Of a stretch of DNA of 64,000 nt, positions 27,813-36,832 are shown piece after piece. Below the pieces are notes generated by a model. That model was given only the letters and a program-made list of their open reading frames with translations. It was not told where the DNA came from and ran no database searches. The DNA is from Dyadobacter sp. NIV53 (lineage in GTDB: Bacteria > Bacteroidota > Bacteroidia > Cytophagales > Spirosomataceae), in the NCBI RefSeq assembly GCF_019711195.1, contig NZ_CP081299.1:558001-622000 (forward strand). The letters are read 5' to 3'. Position 1 is the first letter of the stretch. Each line of letters opens with the position of its first letter. The translations under genes and the position numbers were made by a program.

Positions 27813-29645
27813 TCAATCAGGTTTAGGCATTTTGCTTAACCTTTTCTTTGCTTCCGCAATGAGCCCGGCTGGCTGTAACTGCCAGACGCTGATGATGTTG
27901 GTCAGTTCATTGCCAATATCAAGAAAAGTTGCACTGTTTGTAAGTGTACTGAAATAACGATCATCTTTATTAAAAGCAATGCCTGTAACTTTTCCGGAAG
28001 CTTTTATATTACTCACTTCTTTTTGCGAAAGTGTTTCAAAAACCCGCACCGTCCCGTCATCATACCCAACTCCGAAATACCTGCCGGATGAACTGAATGA
28101 TAAGACACCGTTCATTGAGCGATAATCCATATCCAATAATATACTGTTTTTTTCAACTTGTAACATTTTGAATTTTTCTGCGGTGCTTATCAATATACAT
28201 TTTTCGTCAGGGCTCCATGTATATAAATTCACATTTGATAAATTTTTTACACCGGCCACTTTCCGCCCTGTTCTGTAATTCCAGATATTTATGCTGTATT
28301 TCTCTTCGTTTGTAATTTTATCATTGTAGGAATTAATGGTACTGATGAAATGCCCTTCGGGGCTTATCTTAAAGGATTGAATCCGTCCAATATTATTAAA
28401 AAATGGATATGGTTTACTTGTTCTTTTTCTAATATCCAGGACAGAAATATTACCTTTTTCACCCAATAAAACCAGATCTTTCCCATCCGGACTGAATGCC
28501 ATTTCGGATATTGGTTCCTTCAAAGGAATAGTTAATTTTTGCTTGTAATTATTTTGTAAGTTTTGATATAAAACCCCTACTCCATTTTGTCCTTTCAGAT
28601 CCGTTTGAATCCAAAAAACTGACTTATCATCCTTACTGACAGTAACTTTATTTATCAGAACAGAATCCTTATTAAATGGAATCCGGTTTTTTAAATGTGA
28701 GTAATTCCAAATATTCAGGCTGTCCTGTACAGTAACAATTTGCCTGAGGTTATCTGAAAAATATTTGATTTCCTGCGCCTGGAAGTTTGTACTGAGCTTG
28801 CTGTTTTCACTATCAATTCCGTCTTTCCAATACGATAGCCTGTTATTTTCCCCGGTGTCATTATATTCTGCCAAGCTTACGAGCTGGTCCGAATAAGGTT
28901 CATAAGCAATACGGTTCGGTATTAATGGCAGAAACCATTTGTTGGTTTCGGCTTGCCCTTTGTAATTCCATGTTTCAACTGTACCCCCTGCTTCTCCACC
29001 AAACGGGTTTTCAGCAAATATCAATTGGTTACCATCCGGATGGAAAGCCATATTGGTAACATTCCCATTTACGGGAATATAACTTGCCGGGCTGAACTTC
29101 ATTCCGGCACCCCGTTTCCATAAGGTAATATTGGTTTGCTGGTAGGTCGCCAGACTATTGTCATCCAGCCCGGCCGCGACTCCGAATATTTCATCTGACT
29201 GAAAAAAACTGACCGGATTTCTAAAATGATCATTGGTAAAAAAAGTGTCGTCCATATAACTGAAATCCCAAAAAAATGCTGCTCCTGCCCGGTTTCCCTT
29301 ATCATCAAATGTGGTACAGCCAATAACTAATGTCGATCCGTTTGGTGCAAAAGAAACAGAAGTTACTTTCCCCGAAACGGGCAGCTCAACGAGACTATCA
29401 TTTCCGGTATTCAGGACTTTCACCAGATTATCGGCATCAGACTTATCCAGTACACATACTACATATTTACCATTTGGACTAAGTGTTACGCTTGTAATAT
29501 TTCTTCCGGAACTATCAATTGGATAATTTTTAAAAGTATCATCAGTTTTGTTAAATATTCTGACTGAATTTGAAAGCGCAAACGCTATATATTGTCCGTC
29601 ATTACCAAAAGCTGGAGAAATTTCAGAAATACAATTGTCTGTCAA
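27813..29645 (-). CDS. WD40-repeat beta-propeller (C-terminal half of TIR-WD40 protein)
   Basis: 610 residues, with open frame continuing upstream past the TTG at 29645 to the preceding gene's end. It contains about twelve or more WD40-like blades (for example ISPAFGNDGQYIAFALSNSV, VTSVSFAPNGSTLVIG, ISEMAFSPDGKDLVLLGE, GVLSFSSSGRYFGVGYDDG, VTGIAFNKDDRYFSTL), enough for two propellers. No signal peptide and no good start codon. Upstream frame reads FFKVKCNLTDNCISE straight from the TIR gene if one T is added, or if ribosomes slip by -1. WD40 parts usually sense or bind partners. Most probably the sensor half of one ~966-residue protein. Confidence 0.8.
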   Translation of the reverse strand: MTDNCISEISPAFGNDGQYIAFALSNSVRIFNKTDDTFKNYPIDSSGRNITSVTLSPNGKYVVCVLDKSDADNLVKVLNTGNDSLVELPVSGKVTSVSFAPNGSTLVIGCTTFDDKGNRAGAAFFWDFSYMDDTFFTNDHFRNPVSFFQSDEIFGVAAGLDDNSLATYQQTNITLWKRGAGMKFSPASYIPVNGNVTNMAFHPDGNQLIFAENPFGGEAGGTVETWNYKGQAETNKWFLPLIPNRIAYEPYSDQLVSLAEYNDTGENNRLSYWKDGIDSENSKLSTNFQAQEIKYFSDNLRQIVTVQDSLNIWNYSHLKNRIPFNKDSVLINKVTVSKDDKSVFWIQTDLKGQNGVGVLYQNLQNNYKQKLTIPLKEPISEMAFSPDGKDLVLLGEKGNISVLDIRKRTSKPYPFFNNIGRIQSFKISPEGHFISTINSYNDKITNEEKYSINIWNYRTGRKVAGVKNLSNVNLYTWSPDEKCILISTAEKFKMLQVEKNSILLDMDYRSMNGVLSFSSSGRYFGVGYDDGTVRVFETLSQKEVSNIKASGKVTGIAFNKDDRYFSTLTNSATFLDIGNELTNIISVWQLQPAGLIAEAKKRLSKMPKPD

Positions 29646-29653
29646 ATTACATT

Positions 29654-29668
29654 TTACCTTAAAAAAGG
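29654..29668 (-). promoter_or_regulatory. Candidate -1 frameshift site T TTT TTA before TIR stop codon
   Basis: On the minus strand the codons are CCT TTT TTA AGG TAA. The heptamer T TTT TTA is in the phase X XXY YYZ needed for tandem slippage, and the -1 frame is exactly the WD40 frame. No strong downstream pseudoknot or stem is obvious, nor an upstream Shine-Dalgarno-like stimulator. A missing T in the T-run would look the same. Confidence 0.35.
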
Positions 29669-30712
29669 CATTCTTTCACCAGCATTAAAAAATTGCCTGG
29701 TAGAATCTGAAAGTTTTTCTGTGATTGGTTTGCCATCCGTGGTGAGTAAAACAGGTTCACTGTAAGTCTTACGGCTTTTGAATTCAGGTAACATTGCCAG
29801 TGACGAACGAAGTGCTGCATCCGTAATAATCGAACGCTCTCCGACAGAATAATCTATTTCCGCAGACTGGACTGCTTTTTCTACGCTTTTGGTTAAAAGT
29901 TCCGGGTTTTGAAGCATCACCTGTGACTCATTCGCATACTGAAATGCGGTGGCAATTTTTTGCTGCTTTTGTGCCGCAGCCGTTGCCGTTGCTGCCAATC
30001 GGGAAGCCCGTCGAAATTCTGATTCAGCAATTTTTCTGTTTTTTTCTGCTTCCCTCGCGCTTGAATCCGCCAGCGCTGCCCGGCCTAATGCCTTGTTTGC
30101 TTTTGCTGTTTCCGCACTTGCCAGTTTTGTTGCTTTGTTTGCGTTAGCAGTGGCCTCAGCAGCTTTTTTAAACTGATCGTTCGCAACAAAAGCAGCTCCC
30201 GCAATGGCTAGTATCAAAATTCCCAGCGTTATTGCTGCACTAAGTGTGTAGAGCCGGAGCCTGTCTTTGCTCTTCCGGTACGAAAATGCTTTCTCGATCC
30301 GGTTTACTATGGAAGGAGACGGATCACCGCTTATCAGGTTGGCAGGCTGTTCTTTTTCGCGGCGCAAGCCTGTTACAAAATGCTGCCAGGGTGCAGTAGG
30401 AATCGTTTCATTAAAATCTATGAGAATAATAGAAGTGGTTCCTTTTTCCTTTGCAAAAAGCTCTATTTCATTGGCTACGGGCACGGATCGGGCAGTATCC
30501 GGCGACCCTACCACAACGAGCATAGTACAGCCTTTAAGTTTATTGATAAGGCTCACCGGAAGATCTTTGCCGGCATCGGTTCCTAATGCATCAGTAAAAC
30601 AGGAAAAGCCTTTTTTAGTTAATTCATTTGCTAATCCGTCTGTATAAGTAGTGGCGTCCGACCGGCAATAGGAAATAAATATATCGTCATTATTTATTTT
30701 GAGCAACTGCAT
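29654..30712 (-). CDS. TIR domain-transmembrane-coiled-coil protein (N-terminal half of TIR-WD40 protein)
   Basis: 352 residues. Residues 8-135 form a TIR domain: DDIFISYCRSDA, FSCFTDALGTDAGKDLP, CTMLVVVGSPDTARS, then ANEIELFAKEK carrying the candidate NADase glutamate (E82 or E84). A single transmembrane helix spans ~152-176, and 180-265 is an Ala/Lys/Glu-rich coiled coil. The ORF stops at AGG TAA directly after a T TTT TTA heptamer. Bacterial TIR proteins are often NAD-degrading immune effectors; TIR-TM-WD40 layouts are known in multicellular-like bacteria. It starts 15 bp after the cupin gene. Confidence 0.85.
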   Translation of the reverse strand: MQLLKINNDDIFISYCRSDATTYTDGLANELTKKGFSCFTDALGTDAGKDLPVSLINKLKGCTMLVVVGSPDTARSVPVANEIELFAKEKGTTSIILIDFNETIPTAPWQHFVTGLRREKEQPANLISGDPSPSIVNRIEKAFSYRKSKDRLRLYTLSAAITLGILILAIAGAAFVANDQFKKAAEATANANKATKLASAETAKANKALGRAALADSSAREAEKNRKIAESEFRRASRLAATATAAAQKQQKIATAFQYANESQVMLQNPELLTKSVEKAVQSAEIDYSVGERSIITDAALRSSLAMLPEFKSRKTYSEPVLLTTDGKPITEKLSDSTRQFFNAGERMPFLR

Positions 30713-30727
30713 ATTTCAGATTACATC

Positions 30728-31306
30728 TTACCATTTTTTGAAGTTCGTTATTGGTGGCCCAACCCGTTTGAGGCCATGCTCTTCACGGAATTTATCCTGT
30801 TGTTCTTCGGAGAATCCCTTTGTGTAACCTTCACTGATCTTTTTGAACATATCTTCCATTTTGCCGGCAGGCTGGAAAAACATCAATAATTTCCCTTCGC
30901 CCTCTCCTACTTTTGCAAAACTGTGCGGAACTAGTCTTGGCCCAAAAACGCTATCTCCTGCCTTTGCCTGATAGGTCACATCTCCAACCTTGATCAGGAA
31001 CTGCCCGGAAACTACATACCACCATTCATCCTGATCAAAATGCAGGTGATGAGACGGACCTCCTTCCTTTATCCTGCTAGATTCAAACACAAAAATATCT
31101 CCATCAGTGTCTTTGGTGGATACTTTGGTAAAAAATGTATCTCCCTCAAAAAGACTGATACTTTTGTCAAACCGATCCTTTCCGGAACTAACAATGAAAC
31201 CCTTTTCTACTCTGAATTTTTTAATAGAACTGGCTACCAGATTTACAGATGATGCCATAAATGCTAAAGTTGCCGTACATAACCGCAGAAAGCTGATCCT
31301 TTTCAT
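30728..31306 (-). CDS. Secreted cupin-domain protein
   Basis: 192 residues with an N-terminal signal (MKRISFLRLCTATLAFMASS). The cupin motif 1 is GGPSHHLHFDQDEWWYVVSG (metal ligands HxH...E) and motif 2 is GDSVFGPRLVPHSFAKVG, giving a conserved mononuclear metal site in a double-stranded beta-helix. A ~50-residue helical tail follows. Similar proteins include quercetinase-like dioxygenases and sugar isomerases; the reaction is not predictable. It is 15 bp upstream of the TIR gene on the same strand, so they may be co-expressed. Confidence 0.8.
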   Translation of the reverse strand: MKRISFLRLCTATLAFMASSVNLVASSIKKFRVEKGFIVSSGKDRFDKSISLFEGDTFFTKVSTKDTDGDIFVFESSRIKEGGPSHHLHFDQDEWWYVVSGQFLIKVGDVTYQAKAGDSVFGPRLVPHSFAKVGEGEGKLLMFFQPAGKMEDMFKKISEGYTKGFSEEQQDKFREEHGLKRVGPPITNFKKW

Positions 31307-31410
31307 TATAACGATATAGTAATAAGTGATTTAAATCATTAAAATTATTGAATTCCCTAAGCAGTTTACCTACCGTTTACTAAGTGGCAAGTATTTAGAT
31401 AATCGAACCT

Positions 31411-31878
31411 CTACTTTTTCAGCCTCACATATTTCTCAATATTAAGCCTGTTTATTCCGGCGCTTTCCACTTTTTCCACGCCGGTCTGGATCAGCGTGTC
31501 GTCTTTTATTGCAATGGTAAATTTGAAATCATTCCCCTCCCATTCCCTGTCGCTGCAATATTCAAGATGTTCGGTGTACAAACTATCGCTTAATGAATAC
31601 GTGCCTCCACCGGATGAATACATCACCGAATAATCCTTTCCCTTTTTCAGGTCATGATTCAAAAAAGCAAAATGGGTATCGTTAATGATCTTAACAAAAG
31701 ATACATTTTTATTATAATATGCGACCACCGTATCGCCTTTTTCAATGGTGGTTCCTGTAATCAATTTCCATGTACCAACAATGGGCAGCGAAGTTTTTTT
31801 TGTGGAATTTTCTTCGGTTTTCTGTACGCAGGAAATAGCGATAGTTGCCAGTATCACGAATTGGAATATTGTTTTCAT
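31411..31878 (-). CDS. Lipocalin-like lipoprotein
   Basis: 155 residues with a lipoprotein signal ending AISC. The start of the mature domain, LPIVGTWKLITGT, is the usual GxW opening of lipocalin-like proteins, followed by repeated antiparallel strands (FVKIINDTHFAFLNHD, GGGTYSLSDSLYTEHLEY, FKFTIAIKDDTLIQTG). Such proteins are common in Bacteroidota with unknown ligands. It is separated from the cupin gene by ~100 bp and may have its own promoter. Confidence 0.72.
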   Translation of the reverse strand: MKTIFQFVILATIAISCVQKTEENSTKKTSLPIVGTWKLITGTTIEKGDTVVAYYNKNVSFVKIINDTHFAFLNHDLKKGKDYSVMYSSGGGTYSLSDSLYTEHLEYCSDREWEGNDFKFTIAIKDDTLIQTGVEKVESAGINRLNIEKYVRLKK

Positions 31879-31900
31879 CTGGTTTGGTTTAGGTTAGCTA

Positions 31901-31908
31901 CAAAGATA
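31901..31908 (-). promoter_or_regulatory. Candidate -7 element for the lipocalin-like gene
   Basis: The minus strand reads TATCTTTG, an exact TAnnTTTG match, 23 bp upstream of the start codon. No convincing -33 element was found. Confidence 0.28.
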
Positions 31909-31998
31909 ACCGGATGTTCCAATCTAAAAAGTTTATTGTATCCATTAGACCTTTGTACATAAATACCAATTCTGGTTTTTATTCCTTCGAGCTTTATG

Positions 31999-32066
31999 TA
32001 CGGTGGATGACGGTCATGGGGCCTTAAAATCAGGATCGCCAATGGGACGTTGACGTCATCGGATAA
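31999..32066. repeat. Degenerate palindromic intergenic element
   Basis: A GC-richer island in an AT-rich gap. ATGGGACGTTGACGTCATC at 32042-32060 closely matches ATGGGACGTTCGCGCCATC at 56669-56687, and an imperfect inverted partner (GGATGACGGTCATGG) lies at about 32004-32018. This suggests a dispersed extragenic palindrome present at least twice in the window. Confidence 0.4.
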
Positions 32067-32167
32067 CCGGTTTATGAATTTTTATAAGAATGAAATTCTG
32101 CTAAGGCATAATTATTATAATCTGAACAGCAACAACTTAAAAACTTCAATAATAAATACTCAACATC

Positions 32168-32710
32168 ATGGACGAAAATCAAAAAACACATAACATCGAG
32201 CTTGATCAGGATTTTCAGGTTTCTGTCGAAGAACTTTTTAAAGCATGGACGGAAGCGGACCACCTTAAAGAATGGTGGCATCCCATGGACGATTCCTTAG
32301 AAGATGTAAAAAACGAATTACAGGAAGGCGGTGCGGTTGAATATCATTTCGCAGGCAGGAAGTTTGATGTAAAAGGAAATTACAAAGAGGTAAAACCAAA
32401 CGAAAAACTGGTATATACCTGGGACTGGGAGTTTGAGGAAAATCTGAAAAACGAATCCTTTGTCCTCACTATTACTTTTGAATCCAATGAAAGCGGAAGC
32501 AGGCTGCATGTAAAACAGGAAGGCTTTAGAGACGAACAAGCGGTGGGGCCACATGAGGAGGCCTGGAAAAAGGGCTTGGAAGATCTTAAAGCACATCTTG
32601 AAAAATCATCCTCATCAGTAAGCGACAGTGTTAAAAGTGATGAAGGAATGAACGACAGATCGGGAGGATATAACGAATTACCCGAACAGGCCAAAGTAGG
32701 CGGCGCATAA
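32168..32710 (+). CDS. SRPBCC (AHSA1-like) domain protein
   Basis: 180 residues, no signal peptide. Residues 8-145 have the START/AHSA1 fold pattern: IELDQDFQVSVEELFKAWT, HLKEWWHP, GRKFDVKGNYKEVKPNEKLV, YTWDW and GPHEEAWKKGLEDLKAHLE. A polar, disordered tail (SSSSVSDSVKSDEGMNDRS...) of ~35 residues is added to the standard family length. AHSA1-like proteins bind hydrophobic ligands or act as chaperone activators. It ends with a good terminator. Confidence 0.85.
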   Translation: MDENQKTHNIELDQDFQVSVEELFKAWTEADHLKEWWHPMDDSLEDVKNELQEGGAVEYHFAGRKFDVKGNYKEVKPNEKLVYTWDWEFEENLKNESFVLTITFESNESGSRLHVKQEGFRDEQAVGPHEEAWKKGLEDLKAHLEKSSSSVSDSVKSDEGMNDRSGGYNELPEQAKVGGA

Positions 32711-32729
32711 TATCGCTGATAAAGAAACG

Positions 32730-32761
32730 AAATCCTCTGGCAAGTTGTCAGGGGATTTTTT
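32730..32761 (+). terminator. Rho-independent terminator of the SRPBCC gene
   Basis: AAATCCTCTG pairs with CAGGGGATTT (one G-T wobble) around a short loop, followed by a run of T. It starts 19 bp after the stop codon. Confidence 0.8.
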
Positions 32762-33613
32762 ATGACCAGCAAAATCCTTTTTCCGGAATTTATCAATGAT
32801 CATCTTCATGTCGATTGTATTTAAATCTCCTGACAAGGATCACAAAAAGACAATTGCACTTTTTCTATAAATATGTATATTAAAAAAATAACAGATCAGT
32901 TATGAACCCGATTAGCTCAATTAAAAAAGCGAATATTTTCTAAACCATCAGATACATATTTCTATTCAAATTGAACATTAAAAATCAGAAAAGCCAAGGC
33001 ATCAATTACAGACTGAAACAGTGAAAATTCAAACATTACATGAAAAAAAAAATACCTGCGCCGAATTAATATAATTATATTTTTAAACCTGTTTTCTGTT
33101 AACAGAAAAAACATCTTATAAGAAATTAAATTTATTAATTCGGGTATTTTAAGATTTGAAAAAGACTGTTAAAACGTATTAAAAGTATAAATATTGAATA
33201 TTTTTATATTTCGTATAAGAAAATTTTTAGAATTAAAGTCATTACAATTGTCATTTATATTGTAATTTGGTAGCATAAATTTGTAGTAATAATTGTTTAT
33301 TTAATTTGTACAACTACTTGATTAATAAATAAATACTAAAGATCTGACCAAAATCTGCATTAGGATTATTTGAATTTGTTAGTAATTTAGTGCTGACGTA
33401 AAGAAATGTCTTAGATGAAAATTCAGCTTAAGCACATATTTTGTAACATTTAACATTTTTTATCACAAAGTTTATTCTAAATATTTTCTATATAACCTTA
33501 GAATTAATTTATTCTCTGTTCTAATTATTAGTTTTATCCAATACTTAACCTATCAAATATCAAATATCACAGCTAATTTGAGTTTATATAATTAAGTTAA
33601 ACCACCCTGCGCA
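32762..33613. other. 0.85-kb AT-rich non-coding region upstream of MBOAT gene
   Basis: No ORF on either strand can be supported and no hairpin of note was found. It contains an exact TAnnTTTG match (TAAATTTG at 33276-33283, plus strand), but that is ~330 bp from the MBOAT start. Its length and composition suggest a long leader or regulatory region, or decayed sequence. Confidence 0.4.
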
Positions 33614-35037
33614 ATGTTATTTAATTCTATCTCATTTGTCTTCTTTTTTGTAATTGTTACCACATTATACTTTTTACTGCCCCACAAATACCGATGGTTT
33701 TTGCTGCTGGTTGCCAGTTGTATTTTTTATATGGCATTTGTGCCTGTATACATTCTGATACTCGGCTTCACGATCGTAATCGATTACTTTGCAGGAATTT
33801 ACATTGAGAAAGCTGCCGGGGCGAGGCGAAAATTATTATTGACAGTCAGTTTGGTGGCTAATGTAGGAATTCTGGCCATTTTTAAGTATTTCAATTTTAT
33901 TTCCGCAAACCTTACCGATTTATTACATACACTCGGCCTTCCGGTTTCCCTGCCTCTGCTAACGATCTTATTGCCAATCGGGCTTTCTTTCCATACTTTT
34001 CAGGCGATGAGCTACACCATTGAGGTGTACAGGGGCAACCAGAAAGCGTTACGGGATTTCGGGATTTATTCATTGTACGTGATGTTTTATCCTCAGCTGG
34101 TAGCCGGCCCGATCGAACGGCCACAAAATCTGCTTCACCAATTTTACGAAAAGCACTATTTTGATGCTTTCAGGGTTACCGAGGGTCTGAAGCGGATGTT
34201 ATGGGGTATGTTCAAGAAAATTGTAATTGCAGATCGCCTTTCCTTATATGTAGATGCGGTTTACAATAATGTCAATCACCATTCTTCCATCACTTTAATA
34301 GTTGCCACGGTATTTTTTGCGATACAGATCTACTGCGATTTTTCCGGATATGCTGATATTGCGCTAGGTACAGCACAGGTAATGGGCTTCAATCTGATGG
34401 AGAATTTCAAACGTCCGTATTTTTCCAAATCCATTTCAGAATTCTGGTCGCGCTGGCATATATCCTTATCAACATGGTTTAAAGATTACCTGTATATTTC
34501 GCTGGGAGGCAACCGGGTTTCAGTTCCAAGGTGGTATTTCAACCTGTTCATTGTGTTTCTTTTAAGCGGGCTGTGGCATGGTGCAAACTGGACCTACCTG
34601 ATGTGGGGAGCTATCAACGGATTATACCTGATTTTTGCGCTTGTGCTGGCCAAACCAAAGGGCTATTTTAACAATTTTCTTGGAGCTTCAAGGTTTCCAA
34701 AAGTATTCTCCGTATTCCAGATTTTAACAACTTTTGCGCTTGTATGCTTTTCCTGGATATTTTTCAGGGCAAACAATATAGGCGACGCATTTAAAATTAT
34801 CTCAAAGATATTCCAGTTTAAAGGCAGGTTATTTATGCAGGAAGATATTTTTTATGCACTTACCGGAATCGGAATTCTATTCATTACCGAGTATGTGTCA
34901 GAGTATTATCCAGAGAAAAATTATTATTAAAAAGCGAAAACGTAGCCATCAGATTTTCCACTTATGCCATGATCATTTTATTGATGCTCACCATTGGTGT
35001 ATTTGACGGCGGACAGTTTATTTATTTCCAATTCTAA
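33614..35037 (+). pseudogene. MBOAT-family O-acyltransferase (AlgI-like), frameshifted near the C-terminus
   Basis: The first 438 residues are a polytopic membrane O-acyltransferase: MLFNSISFVFFFVIVTTLYF, FHTFQAMSYTIEVYRG, FYPQLVAGPIERP, FWSRWHISLSTWFKDYLYIS and LSGLWHGANWTYL, the last holding the catalytic His. The frame ends at KNYY, but the adjoining frame continues LLLKSENVAIRFSTYAMII and VFDGGQFIYFQF, the usual MBOAT ending, to a stop at 35037. Adding one A to the A5 run at 34916-34920 restores a 474-residue protein. These proteins transfer acyl groups to extracytoplasmic polysaccharides. The next gene is its probable SGNH partner. Only the last ~35 residues are affected. Confidence 0.85.
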
Positions 35038-35096
35038 ATCCAATTGTGAATTCTAATCTGTAAAAAATTAATAAACTATTGCTTCTAACAAATAAT

Positions 35097-36050
35097 ATGG
35101 ATCTCAACGTTAAAAAAGGAAAGAACACCTATCTGAAATTATTTTTAAAATTTGCCGTACTGGTAGTTTTAATTTACCTGCTGGACATCGTGGTTGGTGC
35201 CGGGGTTAAACGGCTCTACTTTAAACCGACCGAAGGCAAATTTCATGATCAGACGTATGCATTTGATTCTACCAAAGCGGATGTATTAATCGTTGGTTCC
35301 TCGAAGGCAGCCCATAATTATGTGAGCCAGGATATTGAAGACAGCCTGCATGTATCTACTTACAATGCCGGGCATGAAGGCGCGCATTTTTTACATCAGT
35401 ATGCACTTTTGAAGAGCGTATTGAAAAGATACCATCCAAAAGTGATCATCTGGGATTACTACAACGGAATAAAACACGATCCGGTTACTTACTACGAACT
35501 GAGTGTTATCCTGCCGTACTACGAAACACATCCGGAAATAAGGCCCATCATTGATATGAGAAGCCAGTTTGAAAAGTTTAAAATGATATCTAAAATTTAT
35601 CCGTACAACTCCACACTGGTTTACAATGCGAATAAATTGCTGGGATTGTATAAAAATCCGGAAAAAGATAAGTCTGTAAAAGGTTATATCCCGCTGCGCA
35701 GTAAATGGAAGGATGAAATAAAAATGGAAAGTAAAAATCTGGAACCTCCGTTGGACACTACCTGTATAGCCGCATATAAGTCAATTATCAGGTATTGTAA
35801 ATCCAATGATATCCAGCTTATCATGGTTAATTCGCCGGTGTATAAAACCTTCAAACGCACGCCGAATTATGATAAACTTGCGATGGAAATTGCCGACCAG
35901 GAGGATATTGCATTTTTAGAATTTACAAAAGACAGTACTTTTATAAAAAACCCGCAATACTTCAATGAACCAGCCCACTTAAATGTGGAAGGAGCCAAAA
36001 TATTTACCAATAAGCTTATTGCAGAAATCAGGAAAGAAAATATTTTGTAG
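35097..36050 (+). CDS. Membrane-anchored SGNH-like protein, partner of MBOAT
   Basis: 317 residues from the ATG at 35097. One N-terminal transmembrane helix (LFLKFAVLVVLIYLLDIV) is followed by a periplasmic domain with SGNH hydrolase features: ADVLIVGSSKAAHNYV (nucleophile Ser in GSS), YNAGHEGAH, and near the C-terminus FNEPAHLNVEGAKIFT (catalytic His region). It lies 59 bp after the restored MBOAT stop. MBOAT plus SGNH/DltD/AlgJ-like pairs acylate exopolysaccharides or cell-wall polymers. The acceptor polymer is not identifiable as no glycan genes are adjacent. Confidence 0.75.
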   Translation: MDLNVKKGKNTYLKLFLKFAVLVVLIYLLDIVVGAGVKRLYFKPTEGKFHDQTYAFDSTKADVLIVGSSKAAHNYVSQDIEDSLHVSTYNAGHEGAHFLHQYALLKSVLKRYHPKVIIWDYYNGIKHDPVTYYELSVILPYYETHPEIRPIIDMRSQFEKFKMISKIYPYNSTLVYNANKLLGLYKNPEKDKSVKGYIPLRSKWKDEIKMESKNLEPPLDTTCIAAYKSIIRYCKSNDIQLIMVNSPVYKTFKRTPNYDKLAMEIADQEDIAFLEFTKDSTFIKNPQYFNEPAHLNVEGAKIFTNKLIAEIRKENIL

Positions 36051-36053
36051 TTC

Positions 36054-36812
36054 TTAACTTTTAACCATTAAAAGCCTGTTCATTAACTCCTTTCTTTTGC
36101 CTTCCGGAATAGGAATTTCAAAAGTGTGCACGAATATTCGGGTTGAATCAAAACGGTATAATTGTTCGAGATTAATAACGTAGGATCTTGACAACTGATA
36201 AAAATGTAAAGGAAGTATCGAAAATATACTTCCTTTATTTGTTGAAACCAGTACTGGTTCATACCTGCTGCCCGGGAATAACCGGCTATGTTCGTTTTCA
36301 GTCAGATAAAGCAGTGAATTGATTCTTTCTGCCTGTATAAATAAAATTTCTTTCACCTTAACACCAATGAATCCCTTATAAGTAGGAAGAAATACGTGTT
36401 CAGAATCTATTTGATTGGAATTGGGAATGTTACCGGAATAAAAATTATTCAGAGCCAAACCTATCTGGACAAACAATTCCCTGATGCTTAAAGGTTTTTC
36501 GAGAAAAGCAGCAGGAAATGTTTTGAGTAATTTATCTTTTATTTCGAGTGGCTTGTTTCCTGTAATATAAATAACAGGGATCCATTTGATTTTGTTTAGC
36601 TCAATGGCTGTATCTATTCCATCTTCCGGCCCGCTCAGTTCGATATCAATTACTGCAAGATCTACCTTTTTCTTTTTCATTATATTCACTGACGACTGCA
36701 AATCCCCAGCAATTCCGGCAATGGCTAATCCTTCCCGTTTTAGTCCGGATTCTATATTAGCAGCAATTAATTCATCGTCTTCTACGATCAGTATATTTCT
36801 AACAGCTTCCAT
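36054..36812 (-). CDS. LytTR-type response regulator
   Basis: 252 residues. The receiver domain (ILIVEDDELIAANIESGL, phospho-acceptor D56 in AVIDIELSG, FLEKPLSIREL with the conserved Lys) is followed from about residue 140 by a LytTR DNA-binding domain (FLPTYKGFIGVKVKEILFIQ, FYQLSRSYVINLEQLYRF). The adjacent gene, 20 bp upstream, is a HisKA_2-type histidine kinase, so the two form a two-component pair. It converges with the SGNH gene with only 3 bp between stops. Confidence 0.9.
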   Translation of the reverse strand: MEAVRNILIVEDDELIAANIESGLKREGLAIAGIAGDLQSSVNIMKKKKVDLAVIDIELSGPEDGIDTAIELNKIKWIPVIYITGNKPLEIKDKLLKTFPAAFLEKPLSIRELFVQIGLALNNFYSGNIPNSNQIDSEHVFLPTYKGFIGVKVKEILFIQAERINSLLYLTENEHSRLFPGSRYEPVLVSTNKGSIFSILPLHFYQLSRSYVINLEQLYRFDSTRIFVHTFEIPIPEGKRKELMNRLLMVKS

Positions 36813-36832
36813 ATCCCGTTTGAGTTTACTTC

